Source of the DNA: Lacticaseibacillus pabuli
Lineage (GTDB): Bacteria > Bacillota > Bacilli > Lactobacillales > Lactobacillaceae
NCBI RefSeq assembly: GCF_028736235.1
Contig: NZ_CP117884.1
Coordinates: 1,736,001-1,800,000 of the forward strand
Direction: 5' to 3'
DNA: 64,000 nucleotides
The stretch's first letter is position 1; the number at the start of each line of letters is the position of its first letter. The position numbers were made by a program, and so were the translations under genes. The notes beneath the pieces are model-generated. The model did not search any database. It saw nothing but the letters and a program-made list of their open reading frames with translations, and was not told the DNA's origin. Shown here piece after piece: positions 44,695 to 56,019 of the stretch.

Positions 44695-47562
44695 TCACGC
44701 TTTGGCCTTAGAATCAGCCTTTGCCGCGCGGGCTTCGTCTCTTTCCATAACAGGGCCGAGATACTGACCGGTGTAGCTGGCCTTCACCTTGGCAATCTCT
44801 TCGGGCGTGCCGGTCGCAACCACTTGGCCGCCGCCATCCCCGCCTTCAGGGCCCAAGTCAATCAGATAATCCGCTGACTTGATGACATCCAGGTTATGCT
44901 CGATAACCAGAACCGTGTTGCCCTCATCAACCAGACGCTGCAACACGCCCAGGAGACGCTTAATGTCGTCGGTGTGCAGCCCAGTCGTTGGTTCGTCCAG
45001 GATGTAGAAGTTTTGACCCGTACTCCGCTTCTGGAGTTCACTTGCCAGCTTCATCCGCTGGGCTTCCCCACCAGACAGTGTCGTGGCAGACTGGCCTAAC
45101 GCGACGTAGCCCAAACCAACATCGACGATGGTCTGCAACTTACGGGCAATCTTTGGAATCGGTGCGAAGAAATCTAGTGCTTCAGCAACCGTCATGTTCA
45201 ACACATCGGAAATGTTCTTGCCTTTGTAGGTAACCTCAAGCGTTTCGGAATTGTACCGACTACCATGGCAGACCTCACAAGGCACGTAGACGTCGGGCAG
45301 GAAGTTCATCTCGATCTTGATGATCCCATCACCCTTACAGTTTTCACAACGACCGCCACGAGTGTTAAAGCTAAAGCGGCCCTTTTGGTAACCGCGCAGC
45401 TTAGCTTCAGTGGTTTGTGCGAAGAGGCCACGAATATCATCGAAAACCCCCGTGTAGGTGGCCGGGTTGCTCCGCGGAGTTCGGCCAATTGGTGACTGGT
45501 CCACGTCGACGACCTTTTCCAACTTCTCCCAACCCTTGATGCTCTTGTACTTACCAGGCTTTTCAGAGTTGTGGTTCATCTTCTGTTTCAAAGCACGCTT
45601 CAAAATGGAATTAACCAAGGTGGACTTGCCAGAGCCAGACACACCGGTGACCCCGATGAATTCACCGAGTGGAAAATCGACCTTGATGTTCTTCAGGTTA
45701 TGGTCAGCGGCGCCTGTGATGGTGACTTTCTCGCCATTCCCCTTGCGCCGTTTGGTTGGCACTGGGATGAACTTTTTACCAGACAGGTACTGCCCAGTTA
45801 ATGAATGCGCCGCACGCATCACTTGCTTCGGCGTGCCAGCAGCCATCACGCGGCCACCATGTTCACCGGCACCAGGGCCAATATCGATGATGTAGTCTGA
45901 CGCGAGCATGGTGTCCTCATCATGTTCGACGACAACCAGCGTGTTGCCGAGGTCACGCATCTTCTTCAGTGACCGAATCAAACGGTCGTTATCACGTTGG
46001 TGCAACCCGATTGAGGGTTCATCCAGCACGTAAAGCACGCCAGACAGGTTCGACCCAATCTGCGTTGCCAGACGAATCCGCTGCGCCTCGCCACCAGACA
46101 GGGTCCCAGCTGAACGAGATAACGTCAGGTATTCCAAGCCCACATTAATCAGGAAACTCAGGCGATCCCGAACCTCCTTGACGATTGGCTGGGCAATCAC
46201 CTTGTTCGACTCACTGAGCTTGAGCCCATTGAAGAATGGCAGTGCGTTCTTAATGGCGTAGTCGGAGACTTCAGCGATATCCTGACCCGCAACCTTCACA
46301 GACAGGGCCTGACGATTCAAACGTTTGCCGTGGCACACTGGGCAGGTTAATGCGGTCATGTACTGACGCATCTGCTGACGGGTGAAGTCACTGCTCCGGG
46401 GACTGTGGTAACGGCGGTCAATGTTGGGAATAACCCCTTCAAATGGGATATCCATATCCTTTAAGCCACCAAAATCACTCTGGACGTGGAAGTGGAACTC
46501 CTTGGTGCCATTCCCATTCAGAATAATGTCCTGTTGCTTCTTGGTCAGCTTGTTAAAGGGCACGTTCATTGGGACGCCAAACGTTGTGGCGGCCTGCTCA
46601 AGCATCGTGGGGTAGTAAGTCGAAGTTGGTGAATTCCAAGGCACAATTGCGCCTTCCGCCAAGGTCAAACTACGATCAGGCACAACCAGGTCAATATCAG
46701 GCGTGACCTTCTGACCCAGTCCGTCACATTCAGGGCAAGCCCCAAACGGCGCGTTAAACGAAAACAGACGCGGTTCCAATTCACCCACGGAGAAGCCACA
46801 AATTGGGCAAGCATAGTGCTCGGAAAAAATCAGGGGCTCACCGTCAATGACATCGGCCACCGCGTAGCCTTCAGACAAGCGCAGTGCGGCTTCAAAGGAA
46901 TCAAACAAACGGGAGCGGACTTCTGGCTTCACCACAATTCGGTCAATCACGATGTCGATGTCATGAAATTTCTTGGCATCGAGCTCGTAGTTGGGGTCCA
47001 CGTCAACAATCTCGCCGTCGACACGCATGCGGACGTATCCTTCACGCTGAATCTTGGCGAACACCTTCTTGTGCGCACCCTTCTTACGGCGAATGATGGG
47101 GCTTAGCAGCTGAATACGGGTGCGCTCGGGCAAGGCCATGACCTTGTTCACCATTTGTTCAACCGACTGGCTGACAATTGGCGTCCCGTCGTTAGGACAG
47201 ATTGGGGTCCCAATCCGCGCCCACAGCAAACGCAAGTAGTCATTGATTTCGGTAACCGTCCCCACCGTACTCCGGGGGTTCTTGGACGTCGTCTTTTGAT
47301 CAATCGAAATGGCAGGTGACAAGCCGTCAATAGAATCCACGTCAGGTTTATCCATCTGGCCCAAGAACTGCCGGGCGTATGCGGACAAACTTTCGACATA
47401 GCGCCGTTGACCCTCGGCATACAGGGTGTCGAACGCCAGTGAGCTCTTTCCAGACCCAGACAAGCCGGTCACAACAACCAGTTTGTCCCGCGGAATGGTC
47501 ACATCGATGTCCTTCAAATTATGGCTACGGGCGCCATGAATCACAATTTTATCGTTTGCCAT
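44695..47562 (-). CDS. uvrA: Excinuclease ABC subunit A
   Basis: A 955-residue UvrA ATPase that finds bulky DNA lesions as a dimer and loads UvrB. It has two ABC ATPase modules: Walker [29 protein letters not shown] (about 31-58) and [19 protein letters not shown] (about 640), with signatures [14 protein letters not shown] and [15 protein letters not shown]. Zinc modules are CPICGF...CPECDG and CENCKGDG...CEVCHG. It lies 11 nt after uvrB. A charged Ala/Lys tail ([15 protein letters not shown]) is the only variable part. Confidence 0.97.
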   Translation of the reverse strand: MANDKIVIHGARSHNLKDIDVTIPRDKLVVVTGLSGSGKSSLAFDTLYAEGQRRYVESLSAYARQFLGQMDKPDVDSIDGLSPAISIDQKTTSKNPRSTVGTVTEINDYLRLLWARIGTPICPNDGTPIVSQSVEQMVNKVMALPERTRIQLLSPIIRRKKGAHKKVFAKIQREGYVRMRVDGEIVDVDPNYELDAKKFHDIDIVIDRIVVKPEVRSRLFDSFEAALRLSEGYAVADVIDGEPLIFSEHYACPICGFSVGELEPRLFSFNAPFGACPECDGLGQKVTPDIDLVVPDRSLTLAEGAIVPWNSPTSTYYPTMLEQAATTFGVPMNVPFNKLTKKQQDIILNGNGTKEFHFHVQSDFGGLKDMDIPFEGVIPNIDRRYHSPRSSDFTRQQMRQYMTALTCPVCHGKRLNRQALSVKVAGQDIAEVSDYAIKNALPFFNGLKLSESNKVIAQPIVKEVRDRLSFLINVGLEYLTLSRSAGTLSGGEAQRIRLATQIGSNLSGVLYVLDEPSIGLHQRDNDRLIRSLKKMRDLGNTLVVVEHDEDTMLASDYIIDIGPGAGEHGGRVMAAGTPKQVMRAAHSLTGQYLSGKKFIPVPTKRRKGNGEKVTITGAADHNLKNIKVDFPLGEFIGVTGVSGSGKSTLVNSILKRALKQKMNHNSEKPGKYKSIKGWEKLEKVVDVDQSPIGRTPRSNPATYTGVFDDIRGLFAQTTEAKLRGYQKGRFSFNTRGGRCENCKGDGIIKIEMNFLPDVYVPCEVCHGSRYNSETLEVTYKGKNISDVLNMTVAEALDFFAPIPKIARKLQTIVDVGLGYVALGQSATTLSGGEAQRMKLASELQKRSTGQNFYILDEPTTGLHTDDIKRLLGVLQRLVDEGNTVLVIEHNLDVIKSADYLIDLGPEGGDGGGQVVATGTPEEIAKVKASYTGQYLGPVMERDEARAAKADSKAKA

Positions 47563-47573
47563 TAATTTCTCCC

Positions 47574-49580
47574 CTAATTTGCTTCCAGTTCTAGGATGGT
47601 ATCACGCAAGCTGGCCGCTTGTTCGAAGTCCAACTTCTTGGCAGCTGCCTGCATCTGTTCGCGCAGGTTCTTAATGACTTCCTTCTTTTCGGACTTGGAC
47701 ATATCCTCCAGGTCGACTTGAGCGAAGCTCTTACCCTTATCTGCATCCACATCCGCCGTCTTAACAGCACTGATGTTATCACGAATCGGCTTAATGATGG
47801 TCTTCGGTGTAATCCCGTGGTCCTTGTTGTATTTCTCCTGGATGGCACGCCGCCGCGCGGTGGCATCAATCGCGGCTTTCATCGAATCCGTGATGTTATC
47901 CGCGTACATGATGACCTTCCCGTGTTCGTTACGGCTAGCACGACCAATCGTTTGGATGAGTGACCGTTCCGCGCGCAGGAAGCCTTCCTTATCGGCATCC
48001 AGGATGGCAATCAGGCTCACTTCTGGCACGTCAATCCCTTCACGCAGGAGGTTAATCCCGATGAGGACATCAAACTTGCCCAGGCGCAGGTCACGAATAA
48101 TCTGGGTCCGCTCCAAGGTCTTAATGTCAGAATGCAGGTACTTGACCTTAATGCCGAGGTCCTTCATGTAGTCGGTCAGGTCTTCCGCCATCTTCTTAGT
48201 CAACGTCGTGATGAAGACACGCTCGTGCTTTTCGACCCGCTTGTTAATCTCCCCGACCAAATCATCAATCTGGCCCATGATTGGACGCACTTCAATTTTA
48301 GGATCAAGTAGCCCGGTTGGCCGAATAATTTGCTCCGCAATATCCTTCTTTGGCACCCGGTCCAGTTCGTATGGACCTGGCGTTGCCGAAACATACAAAA
48401 TCCGGTTAACATGCTTCTCAAACTCGTCTAACTTCAGCGGCCGGTTGTCCAGCGCACTGGGCAGGCGGAAACCGTAATCAATCAGAACCTGTTTCCGGGC
48501 ACGGTCCCCGTTGTACATTGCACGCACCTGCGGCATCGTAACATGACTTTCATCCACCATGATATTGAAGTCTTTGGGGAAAAAGTCGAGCAGTGTGTAA
48601 GGCGGCTCGCCGGGTTTGCGACCGTCCATGTGCCGCGAGTAGTTCTCGACCCCACTCGTGTAGCCCATTTCACGGAGCATTTCGATATCGTAATTGGTCC
48701 GCTGTTCGAGACGCTGCGCTTCGAGCAGCTTGCCATCATCGCGCAACACCTTGAGCCGCTCGTCCAGTTCCTTGGCAATCCCGTCGATGGCGGTATCCAT
48801 CCGGTCATCAGCAGTCAAGAAATGGGTCGCTGGGAAGATGGCCACGTGATCCCGCGTGCCGACAATTTCACCCGTCAGCGCGTCGACTTCGGTAATTCTG
48901 TCGATCTCGTCGCCAAAGAACTCAACACGAATCGCGTGTTCATCCCCACTAGCTGGGAAAATTTCAACGACATCCCCGCGCACACGGAAGCGCCCGCGCT
49001 GGAAGTCAATATCATTGCGGTCGTACTGAATGTCCACGAGCCGGCGCAGCAAGGTGTTCCGGTCCATCTCCATCCCAACGTGCAGGCTAATCAGGTGATC
49101 AAAGTACTCCTTTGGGTCCCCTAATCCGAAGATGCTGGAAACCGAGGCCACAACAATGACGTCACTCCGCGTCAGCAAGGAGCTGGTCGCAGAGTGGCGC
49201 AACTGGTCGATTTCGTCGTTAATGGCGGAGTCTTTTTCGATATACGTATCAGAACTCGGCACATAGGCTTCGGGCTGGTAGTAATCATAGTAGGACACAA
49301 AGTATTCAACCGCATTGTTCGGGAAGAACTGCTTGAATTCACCGTACAACTGGCCAGCTAGGGTTTTGTTATGCGACAAAATAAGCGTTGGTTTGCCGAG
49401 CTGCGCAATCACGTTACTCATCGTGAAGGTTTTCCCAGTCCCAGTAGCGCCCCACAGAATTTCTTCCTTTTCGCCGGCTCTAAACCCCTTCACGAGCTTA
49501 TCAATCGCCTGCTGCTGATCCCCCGCTGGTTTGTATGGCGAAACCAACTCAAAAGGTCTAATTTCACGCGTATCTGCCAT
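47574..49580 (-). CDS. uvrB: Excinuclease ABC subunit B
   Basis: A 668-residue UvrB, the damage-verifying helicase-like subunit of nucleotide excision repair. Walker A is [18 protein letters not shown], the DNA-clamping beta-hairpin is in [28 protein letters not shown], the DEAD-like box is [11 protein letters not shown], motif VI is [12 protein letters not shown], and the C-terminal UVR domain is [26 protein letters not shown], which binds UvrC. ATG 49580 has AGGAGG 9 nt upstream. First gene of uvrBA; the leader has a LexA-like box and a terminator-like hairpin. Confidence 0.97.
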   Translation of the reverse strand: MADTREIRPFELVSPYKPAGDQQQAIDKLVKGFRAGEKEEILWGATGTGKTFTMSNVIAQLGKPTLILSHNKTLAGQLYGEFKQFFPNNAVEYFVSYYDYYQPEAYVPSSDTYIEKDSAINDEIDQLRHSATSSLLTRSDVIVVASVSSIFGLGDPKEYFDHLISLHVGMEMDRNTLLRRLVDIQYDRNDIDFQRGRFRVRGDVVEIFPASGDEHAIRVEFFGDEIDRITEVDALTGEIVGTRDHVAIFPATHFLTADDRMDTAIDGIAKELDERLKVLRDDGKLLEAQRLEQRTNYDIEMLREMGYTSGVENYSRHMDGRKPGEPPYTLLDFFPKDFNIMVDESHVTMPQVRAMYNGDRARKQVLIDYGFRLPSALDNRPLKLDEFEKHVNRILYVSATPGPYELDRVPKKDIAEQIIRPTGLLDPKIEVRPIMGQIDDLVGEINKRVEKHERVFITTLTKKMAEDLTDYMKDLGIKVKYLHSDIKTLERTQIIRDLRLGKFDVLIGINLLREGIDVPEVSLIAILDADKEGFLRAERSLIQTIGRASRNEHGKVIMYADNITDSMKAAIDATARRRAIQEKYNKDHGITPKTIIKPIRDNISAVKTADVDADKGKSFAQVDLEDMSKSEKKEVIKNLREQMQAAAKKLDFEQAASLRDTILELEAN

Positions 49581-49616
49581 AGTTGTACTCCTCCTCACCT
49601 AACGGCCATGTAACCC

Positions 49617-49651
49617 AACAAAAAGGACCGGAACGCCAGTCCTGGTCCTTT
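49617..49651 (-). terminator. Terminator-like hairpin upstream of uvrB
   Basis: AAAGGACC (49622-49629) pairs with GGTCCTTT (49644-49651), with an inner GGA/TCC extension, followed on the minus strand by TTTTTG. It ends the L,D-transpeptidase transcript but also lies in the uvrB leader. Confidence 0.8.
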
Positions 49652-49697
49652 CTAGGTATGCTCACGGCACCATTTACTAGTGCACTAATAATAACAC

Positions 49698-49715
49698 AGC
49701 GAACAAACATTCGCT
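49698..49715 (-). promoter_or_regulatory. LexA-like (SOS) box upstream of uvrB
   Basis: CGAACAAACATTCG (49700-49713) differs from the Gram-positive LexA consensus CGAAC-N4-GTTCG at one position and is nested in a perfect AGCGAA-N6-TTCGCT inverted repeat. A TATTAT -10-like element follows at 49693-49688. It overlaps the last codons of the L,D-transpeptidase gene. Confidence 0.55.
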
Positions 49716-50421
49716 AGTAATGCACCTTAACCTTGGTGCCCACTTTAATATTTTTGAAAATCCACTTGGCATCCGCGACGGTCAGCCGCACGCAGCCGTG
49801 CGAGCCTGGCTTTTTGCCAAGCTTGGCAGCCTCTTTTGGAATGTAATGGCCCTGCAAATCGGTCGGGACACTGTGAAAGAGATAAACGCCGTGACGGTAG
49901 AAACTGGTGTAGTAATTCGCACCCATCTGCTCACTACCGTTGAAGAAGGATTGGCCGCGCTCCGATTGAATCTTGAAGTGGCCCGTCGGTGTCGTGTGTT
50001 TGACGCCACTCGAGGCATACATGGTATAGAGCAAAGTGTGGCCGTCCTTCAAGAAAACGCGTTGTTTACTCAGATCCACGTCCAGCCACAGCTTTTTATG
50101 CTGACTCGGTTTCGGATATGGTTTGGCCTGCGATGGCCGGCGCCAATTAACGGGCTGCGCCGCCTTGCGCTTAGCCGCAGCGGCATCAGCTTGGGCCTGC
50201 TTGCGTGCCGCGACCCGTTTGCGGGCGGCCACTTGACTGCTACGCACTGCATCCGCAGCGGCCTGGGCACGCGTGTGATTGTAGCTGCGCAGCCCTAGCA
50301 GCGCGATAATCAATACAAACGCAACGGGAACGAAGACCTTAAAGATTGGCCACCGGAGCTTACGTGTTGTTAGCACGCCCCTGAGCCACGTCAGCAGGCG
50401 CTTCATTTGTGCATTATTCAC
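49714..50421 (-). CDS. L,D-transpeptidase (YkuD domain)
   Basis: A 235-residue membrane-anchored envelope enzyme. Basic N terminus, one membrane helix (about 27-46, IFKVFVPVAFVLIIALLGL), an Ala/Lys/Arg-rich linker (to about 105), then a YkuD catalytic domain (about 110-235) with VDLSKQRVFLKDG, HTTPTGHFKI and the active-site motif HSVPTD ... GSHGCVRLTVADAKW (catalytic Cys). The family makes 3-3 peptidoglycan cross-links or attaches proteins to the wall. The start is GTG 50421, with GGAGG 7 nt upstream. Single gene with its own terminator. Confidence 0.9.
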   Translation of the reverse strand: MNNAQMKRLLTWLRGVLTTRKLRWPIFKVFVPVAFVLIIALLGLRSYNHTRAQAAADAVRSSQVAARKRVAARKQAQADAAAAKRKAAQPVNWRRPSQAKPYPKPSQHKKLWLDVDLSKQRVFLKDGHTLLYTMYASSGVKHTTPTGHFKIQSERGQSFFNGSEQMGANYYTSFYRHGVYLFHSVPTDLQGHYIPKEAAKLGKKPGSHGCVRLTVADAKWIFKNIKVGTKVKVHY

Positions 50422-50496
50422 TTCCGCGCCTCCCTCATTATTACTACTTTTATCAATTTTAACATGGGAGGCTAATACGTGGTATTCCTTAATGTG

Positions 50497-51126
50497 CTAC
50501 TTAAGGATTTCCCTAGTCATAGCGACCAGCTGATCACGTTCGACAAAGTCACTGTCCAGCATATCGGGCAGGACGTCCGAAATAAAGTACTGGACGGAAG
50601 GCATGTCGCGGAAAGTCGCAATTGTGCGCAAGCTCTCCTGATACATCTCCATGAAGACGTGCTCCGGATTGCCCTTTTCGATTTCGCCATAGCCTTCGTA
50701 GAGTAAGTCCACCTTATCGGATACACTCAAGATGCGGCCCTCGAGCGTGTCGTCTTTACCTTCGCCCAAACGCCGCCGGTAGATATCCTGGAACCGTTCT
50801 GGAATCTCACCCGTAATAAAGTTTTCCGTCATGCTGTCCTCGACCCGTGCCAACATCTGCCGCAGGGTTGGGGTGGCGTACTTAACCGGCGTCTTGATAT
50901 CGCCAATGAACCGTTCCGTGTAGTCATGGTTGAGCGACTTCTCGTACAGACGTTGCCAATTGACCGGATTGCCGGACTGTTCCTCAATGTCGCCGAGCAT
51001 CTGGGCAATCGAAGCAACTTTAAAACTGTGCGCTGCCACTGAGTGTTCTTGGTACTTAAACGCGCCGGGTGCACGCCGCAGTGTTTCCAAATCGCTTAAA
51101 CCCTTGATGTACTGATGCAATCCCAT
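50497..51126 (-). CDS. HD-domain phosphohydrolase (YfbR-like)
   Basis: A 209-residue HD-fold protein. Metal ligands: His in KYQEHSVAAHSFKVASIAQML (about 25-45), His-Asp in SLNHDYTERFIGDIKT (about 65-80) and Asp in SVSDKVDLLYEGYGEIEKGN (about 138). The EHS.AAHS...NHD pattern fits the YfbR/HD_3 group of 5'-deoxynucleotidases, which hydrolyse dNMPs, but other HD activities are possible. AGGAGG stands 8 nt before ATG 51126. It lies between the L,D-transpeptidase gene and pgcA, as a single gene. Confidence 0.82.
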   Translation of the reverse strand: MGLHQYIKGLSDLETLRRAPGAFKYQEHSVAAHSFKVASIAQMLGDIEEQSGNPVNWQRLYEKSLNHDYTERFIGDIKTPVKYATPTLRQMLARVEDSMTENFITGEIPERFQDIYRRRLGEGKDDTLEGRILSVSDKVDLLYEGYGEIEKGNPEHVFMEMYQESLRTIATFRDMPSVQYFISDVLPDMLDSDFVERDQLVAMTREILK

Positions 51127-51202
51127 CAAAAAGACCTCCTCAAAATTGTTGTGCTAATGCTAACACAAGCTAAGAGGAGGCGCAAAGGACAATTTTTATA
51201 AA

Positions 51203-52933
51203 TTAATCGACGCTATCGGCAAAATCACTCAGGGCCTGCGCATAGCTGGCCAGACGCTTCTGGGCGGCGTCTTGACTATCGGCAGAAACTCCGATGTAGA
51301 ACTTAACCTTTGGCTCCGTACCGCTTGGGCGAATGGCAATCCAGGTGTCGTCCGTCAGGTAGTACTTCAGGACGTCTGACGTAGGCAAAGTCAGCTCAGA
51401 CTGTTTGCCATCAGCAGCCGTCGCAACACCCGTTTGGTAATCCTCAGTCCGCGTAACGGCAGTGCCGGCAAAGTTGTCGGGGTTCTGCTTGCGGAAGGCG
51501 TCCATCAGCGCCTGCATGCGCTTAGGACCGGTCACGCCATCAAACTCGAGTGAGGTCGTGCTTTCGGAAAAGTAACCATACTTGGCATAGAGCTCTTCCA
51601 TTGCATCCGCCAGGGTCATGCCACGCTCTTGGTAATAAGCGGCAACTTCTGACAGCAGCAGTGTGGATTGAACCGCATCCTTGTCGCGAACAAATGGCTT
51701 AACGAGGTAACCATAACTTTCTTCGAAGCCAAACATGAATGTGTGCTCACCAGTTTGTTCAAAGTGGTTGATGGCATCCCCAATAAACTTAAAGCCAGTT
51801 TCAACGGTCACCATGTCAACGCCATAGTCAGCGCAAATGCGATCAGCCAGTTCCGTGGACACAAAGCTCTTCACAACAGCTGCGTTCTTTGGCAGCTTGC
51901 CATTGCGCTTGCTGGCGTCGAGCACGTAATGCAACATCAAACTGGCCAGCTGGTTCCCGGTCAGCAAGTGATAATCGTCGCCGATGCGGACCGCGGTGCC
52001 CAGACGATCGGCGTCTGGGTCGGTCGCGATGAGCAAATCCGCATCCTGCTGCTTGCCCAGCTTAATCGCCAGGTCAAACGCCTCTTTAAACTCTGGGTTC
52101 GGGTGCGTCACCGTGATGAACTCAGGATCGTAAATCGCCTGCTTGGCAACCATTGAGAAGTTAGCAAAGCCTGCGCGTTGCAGCGCCCGCATGACGGGTA
52201 CTTTCCCCGTTCCGTGAAGTGGCGTGTAGACCAGCTTCATGGTCTTCCCTACTCGCTTCACAAGTTCAGGATCAATGGTGACGGTCGCGATTTGATCAAG
52301 GTAAGCCTGATCAACGTCCTCCCCAATCAGCTGCATGAGACCACTCATGCGGATATCCGTTTCATTGGCCTGTGCGATGTGGAAAATATCGGTCACAGAG
52401 CGAATGTAACTGGTGATTTTGTCGGAAGCGTCAGGTGGTAACTGGGCCCCATCCTCGCCGTAAATCTTGTACCCGTCATACTGCTTTGGGTTGTGACTGG
52501 CGGTAATTACAATACCAGAGAAGGTGTGCAGGTGCCGGACAGCGAAGGACAGCTCAGGTGTTGGCCGCAACGCATCAAACACATAGGTCTTGATGCCAGC
52601 CGCCCCGAGGACCCGCGCGGATACGTGCGCAAACAATTCGGAATTATGCCGAGGATCAAAGGCAATTGCAACCCCACGTGCCATGGCATCCTTGCCCTGC
52701 TCGGTCATGTACCGGGCCAGGCCAGCCGTGGCTTGTGCAATGGTGTAGATGTTCATCCGGTTAATCCCGGCGCCAAACACCCCACGCATGCCGGCCGTTC
52801 CAAAGGCCATTGGGACCGCGAAAGCGTCCTCGCGCAGGCTAGCATCGCCCTGCATGCGGTCCAGGTCAGCCACTAATTCATCTGGTAAACCCGTCTGCTC
52901 ACGCCACTTTGCATAATTTTCTTCAAAACCCAT
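51203..52933 (-). CDS. pgcA: Phosphoglucomutase/phosphomannomutase (alpha-D-phosphohexomutase)
   Basis: A 576-residue mutase that interconverts glucose-6-phosphate and glucose-1-phosphate, supplying UDP-glucose for wall and glycolipid polymers. Catalytic phosphoserine loop: FSGIVITASHNPKQYDGYKIYGEDGAQL. Metal loop: LLIATDPDADRLGTAV. Sugar loop: FMFGFEESYGYL. Phosphate loop near the C terminus: WIAIRPSGTEPKVKFYIGV. ATG 52933 is chosen (GGAG upstream, and MGFEENYAKW matches family N termini); the longer frame to 52972 is not supported. Follows trxB in the hprK-lgt-gpsA-trxB-pgcA order. Confidence 0.95.
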   Translation of the reverse strand: MGFEENYAKWREQTGLPDELVADLDRMQGDASLREDAFAVPMAFGTAGMRGVFGAGINRMNIYTIAQATAGLARYMTEQGKDAMARGVAIAFDPRHNSELFAHVSARVLGAAGIKTYVFDALRPTPELSFAVRHLHTFSGIVITASHNPKQYDGYKIYGEDGAQLPPDASDKITSYIRSVTDIFHIAQANETDIRMSGLMQLIGEDVDQAYLDQIATVTIDPELVKRVGKTMKLVYTPLHGTGKVPVMRALQRAGFANFSMVAKQAIYDPEFITVTHPNPEFKEAFDLAIKLGKQQDADLLIATDPDADRLGTAVRIGDDYHLLTGNQLASLMLHYVLDASKRNGKLPKNAAVVKSFVSTELADRICADYGVDMVTVETGFKFIGDAINHFEQTGEHTFMFGFEESYGYLVKPFVRDKDAVQSTLLLSEVAAYYQERGMTLADAMEELYAKYGYFSESTTSLEFDGVTGPKRMQALMDAFRKQNPDNFAGTAVTRTEDYQTGVATAADGKQSELTLPTSDVLKYYLTDDTWIAIRPSGTEPKVKFYIGVSADSQDAAQKRLASYAQALSDFADSVD

Positions 52934-53067
52934 TGTCTGATTGCTCCAATCTTTAGAACGGCTCCGCAGCATTTTGAACTAACTTGCACTGCGCCGCAAC
53001 CTTTATTCTTAATGTCTGCTATTAGTATACCTTGAATCCGCTTAGCGAACCTGACTTTTGGGCAAAA

Positions 53068-53101
53068 CAAAAAGAATCGACGCCTGAGCGCCGATTCTTA
53101 A
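53068..53101 (-). terminator. Terminator after trxB
   Basis: AAGAATCGACGC pairs with GCGCCGATTCTT with one mismatch around a CTGA loop, followed on the minus strand by TTTTTG. Confidence 0.8.
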
Positions 53102-53124
53102 CGATTAGCTAATATTTACTTACT

Positions 53125-54063
53125 TTAGGCAAGTGTCTTGTCGCCAAGGGTCTGAATGTAGTCAAAGGCACCCTGACCGGCGAGACCACCTTCGCCGACT
53201 GCAGTAGCAATCTGACGCAGGTGCTTGTCGCGGACGTCACCAATGGCAAAGATACCAGGTACCCTTGTGTGCATGGTGTCGTCAGTTGTAATCCAGCCGT
53301 TTGCGTCTACAAATGGCTGGTCAGCGAAGGCTTCCGTGTTTGGCTTGATCCCCACGTAAATGAAGGCACCCTTACCCGGAACAATGTGCTCTTCGCCAGT
53401 TTCCTTATCCTTGTAACGTACGCCGGAAACACCGTCGTCGTCACCTTGGATTTCTTCAACCTGAGCGTTCCAGACAAACTTCATCTTGTCGTTAGCAAAT
53501 GCACGCTTTTGCAAAATTGCCTGTGCGCGCAACTGGTCGCGACGGTGAATGACTGTGACGGACTTCGCAAGCTGAGTCAGGTAAATACCTTCCTCAATCG
53601 CGGAATCCCCGCCACCGACAACCACAACGTCCTGGCCCTTAAAGAAAGCCCCATCACATACGGCACAGTAGGAAACCCCGCGGCCGGAGTAAACCTCCTC
53701 ACCGGGAACTCCCAGGTGCTTATGCTCAGCACCAGTAGCGATAATTACTGCTTTCGCTTCGTAATCACCGTCATCGGTGTGGACAATCTTCACGGAACCC
53801 TTGTCTTCAATTCCTGTCACGTTGCCGTACGCGTACTCTGCGCCAAACTGGCTGGCACTAGCAAACATTTTTTCACCCAAATCTGGGCCCAGGATGGATT
53901 CAAAACCAGGATAGTTTTCAACTGCGGCCGTGTTGTTCATTTGGCCACCGTAAATGCCGCGATCAATCATCACAACGGACAGATTAGACCGGGAGGCATA
54001 CAGTGCAGCCGTCATGCCGCCGGGTCCGGCGCCAATAATGGCAACATCAACTTCTTTAGTCAT
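53125..54063 (-). CDS. trxB: Thioredoxin-disulfide reductase
   Basis: A 312-residue flavoprotein that passes electrons from NADPH to thioredoxin. FAD motif: AIIGAGPGGMTAALYASRSNL (about 9-29). Redox-active CxxC: SYCAVCDGAFFKGQDVVVVGGGDSAIEEG (Cys-Ala-Val-Cys, about 134-137), followed by the NADPH-binding GGGDSA. C-terminal FAD contact: PGIFAIGDVRDKHLRQIATAVGEGGLAG. GAAGGAGG precedes ATG 54063. Part of the hprK-lgt-gpsA-trxB cluster. Confidence 0.96.
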   Translation of the reverse strand: MTKEVDVAIIGAGPGGMTAALYASRSNLSVVMIDRGIYGGQMNNTAAVENYPGFESILGPDLGEKMFASASQFGAEYAYGNVTGIEDKGSVKIVHTDDGDYEAKAVIIATGAEHKHLGVPGEEVYSGRGVSYCAVCDGAFFKGQDVVVVGGGDSAIEEGIYLTQLAKSVTVIHRRDQLRAQAILQKRAFANDKMKFVWNAQVEEIQGDDDGVSGVRYKDKETGEEHIVPGKGAFIYVGIKPNTEAFADQPFVDANGWITTDDTMHTRVPGIFAIGDVRDKHLRQIATAVGEGGLAGQGAFDYIQTLGDKTLA

Positions 54064-54142
54064 TCGCTATTCCTCCTTCGCTCACTTACTATTGGTAAGC
54101 CATACGAATAATATACACGCCCACTTACCTTTTGTAAAGTGA

Positions 54143-55162
54143 TTAGTAGTCGAACTCTGGCTTGCTCTCGCGTTGCATGAGGTCGGTAATCGCCTGCTTG
54201 ATCGGCTTGTCTTCGTAAAGAACGGCGTAGATAGCGTCTGTAATTGGCATCTCAACGCCTTCCTTTTGCGCAAGTTCGTGCGCAACCTTAGCAGTCGAAA
54301 CCCCTTCGACCACTTGGCCCATATTGTCCAGGACATCCTGAAGCTTCTCGCCGTGACCAAGCTGGTTCCCACAACGCCAGTTACGGCTATGACGGGAAGT
54401 TGCGGTCACGATGAGGTCCCCAACACCGGACAGTCCGATGAAGGTCAGTGGGTCGGCACCCATCTTCACACCCAAGCGGCTGATTTCAGCCAAGCCACGG
54501 GTAATGAGGGCGGCCTTCGCGTTATCACCATAGCCGAGACCGTGCAATGCACCGGCACCGATGGCAATGACGTTCTTGAGGGCAGCACCCATTTCCACCC
54601 CAATAACATCCTGGTTGGTGTAGAGACGGAAGTAGCTGTTGGCAAAGACATGCTGGACGTACTGGGCGGCTTCAAGGTTTGTAGAAGCTGCGGTCAGTGT
54701 CGTAATGTCCTTAACGGAAGTGTCTTCAGCATGGCTAGGGCCAGAGATGACCACCACACCGTTTGTCTGTTCAGCAGGAATAACGGACTGAATGACTTGA
54801 GAAACGCGGTCGTAGGTACCAACTTCAAGACCCTTTGCTGCTGACACAATGACAGGCTTCTTGTCAGTCTTTTCGAGGATTGGCAACAGCTGCTTGGCAA
54901 CCCCGCGCACGACGTTGGTTGGCACAACGAACAGAACCAGGTCAGCATCCTTAACAGATTCTGCAAGGTCCGTATTGGCAACCAGCTTTTCGTTCAGGCG
55001 CAGGCCTGGCAAATAGTGCTCGTTGGTGTGCTTGTTGTTGATTTCATCGGTATCCTTCTGCAGGTATGCCCAGATGGTCACATCATGACCATTTTCCGTC
55101 AACAAGTTGGCAAGAACTGTGCCCCATGAACCGGCACCTAAAACTGCGATTTTCTCTGACAA
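54143..55162 (-). CDS. gpsA: Glycerol-3-phosphate dehydrogenase [NAD(P)+]
   Basis: A 339-residue GpsA that reduces dihydroxyacetone phosphate to sn-glycerol-3-phosphate for phospholipids and teichoic acids. NAD motif: [17 protein letters not shown]. Substrate and catalytic segments: [33 protein letters not shown], the Lys in [36 protein letters not shown], and the C-terminal [19 protein letters not shown] 55162 is the preferred start, with AAGGAG 8 nt upstream; the GTG at 55171 directly abuts that site. Follows lgt after 12 nt. Confidence 0.95.
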   Translation of the reverse strand: MSEKIAVLGAGSWGTVLANLLTENGHDVTIWAYLQKDTDEINNKHTNEHYLPGLRLNEKLVANTDLAESVKDADLVLFVVPTNVVRGVAKQLLPILEKTDKKPVIVSAAKGLEVGTYDRVSQVIQSVIPAEQTNGVVVISGPSHAEDTSVKDITTLTAASTNLEAAQYVQHVFANSYFRLYTNQDVIGVEMGAALKNVIAIGAGALHGLGYGDNAKAALITRGLAEISRLGVKMGADPLTFIGLSGVGDLIVTATSRHSRNWRCGNQLGHGEKLQDVLDNMGQVVEGVSTAKVAHELAQKEGVEMPITDAIYAVLYEDKPIKQAITDLMQRESKPEFDY

Positions 55163-55174
55163 ATCATTCACTCC

Positions 55175-56011
55175 TTATTGGTTGTTAATAGCTGCGTTTA
55201 AATTGCCCTCAAGGTACCAGGGCTGATCCTTTTGACGGCGGCGGTAGAACCAGATAATGGCTGCGCCAACGAACAGGATAATTGATAATAACTGTGACAC
55301 ACGGAAATCAGCCGCAATGTACAGACTGTCGGTGCGCATCCCCTCAACGAAGAAGCGACCGAAACTGTACCACATGACATAGCTCAAGAAGATCTCGCCT
55401 TGCTTGAACCACCCCTTGTGATGGCGAATCGACATCAGGATGATGAACCCAGCAACGTTCCACGCGGATTCAAAGAGGAACGTTGGCATCCGGTAATGAC
55501 CGCCGATGAACATCTGCTGAATCAACCAGCTGGGCAAGTGTAGCTCGTGCAGAAAGGCGCCGGTTGTAATTTGACCAAACGCTTCCTGATTCATGAAGTT
55601 ACCCCAACGGCCAATTGCTTGTGCCAACATGACGGTTGGTGCCGCGATGTCCAAGATCAGCCATGGCGACAAATCCTTCACGCGACAGTAAACGATGAAC
55701 ACAATCGCCGAGGCAATGAGCGCCCCATAGATGGCTATGCCCCCATTCCAAATCGCAATGATTTGATCGGGATGCTGGCTATAAAAGCCCCATTCAAACA
55801 CCACGTAATAAAGCCGCGCGCCAATGAGGGCGAACGGCAGCGCCCACAGAATCAGGTTTAAGATGTGGTCTTCATTGACGTTGCGCCGCTTTGCTTCCTG
55901 AGTTGCCAGGTAGGCGGCCAAAAGCACCCCCGACGCGATAATGACACCGTACCAGTGGATTTCTAGCCCACCCAGTTGCACGGCAATCGGGTTTAGTGCT
56001 GCAAAAAGCAT
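55175..56011 (-). CDS. lgt: Prolipoprotein diacylglyceryl transferase
   Basis: A 278-residue membrane enzyme with seven predicted helices that adds diacylglycerol to the lipobox Cys of prolipoproteins. Signature: [21 protein letters not shown] early, and [18 protein letters not shown] (the Lgt consensus with essential Arg and Asn, about 132-149). It is the enzyme that would lipidate the PstS and DUF4352 proteins encoded in this window. It lies 8 nt after hprK, and gpsA follows after 12 nt. Confidence 0.96.
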   Translation of the reverse strand: MLFAALNPIAVQLGGLEIHWYGVIIASGVLLAAYLATQEAKRRNVNEDHILNLILWALPFALIGARLYYVVFEWGFYSQHPDQIIAIWNGGIAIYGALIASAIVFIVYCRVKDLSPWLILDIAAPTVMLAQAIGRWGNFMNQEAFGQITTGAFLHELHLPSWLIQQMFIGGHYRMPTFLFESAWNVAGFIILMSIRHHKGWFKQGEIFLSYVMWYSFGRFFVEGMRTDSLYIAADFRVSQLLSIILFVGAAIIWFYRRRQKDQPWYLEGNLNAAINNQ

Positions 56012-56019
56012 AGTCTCTC

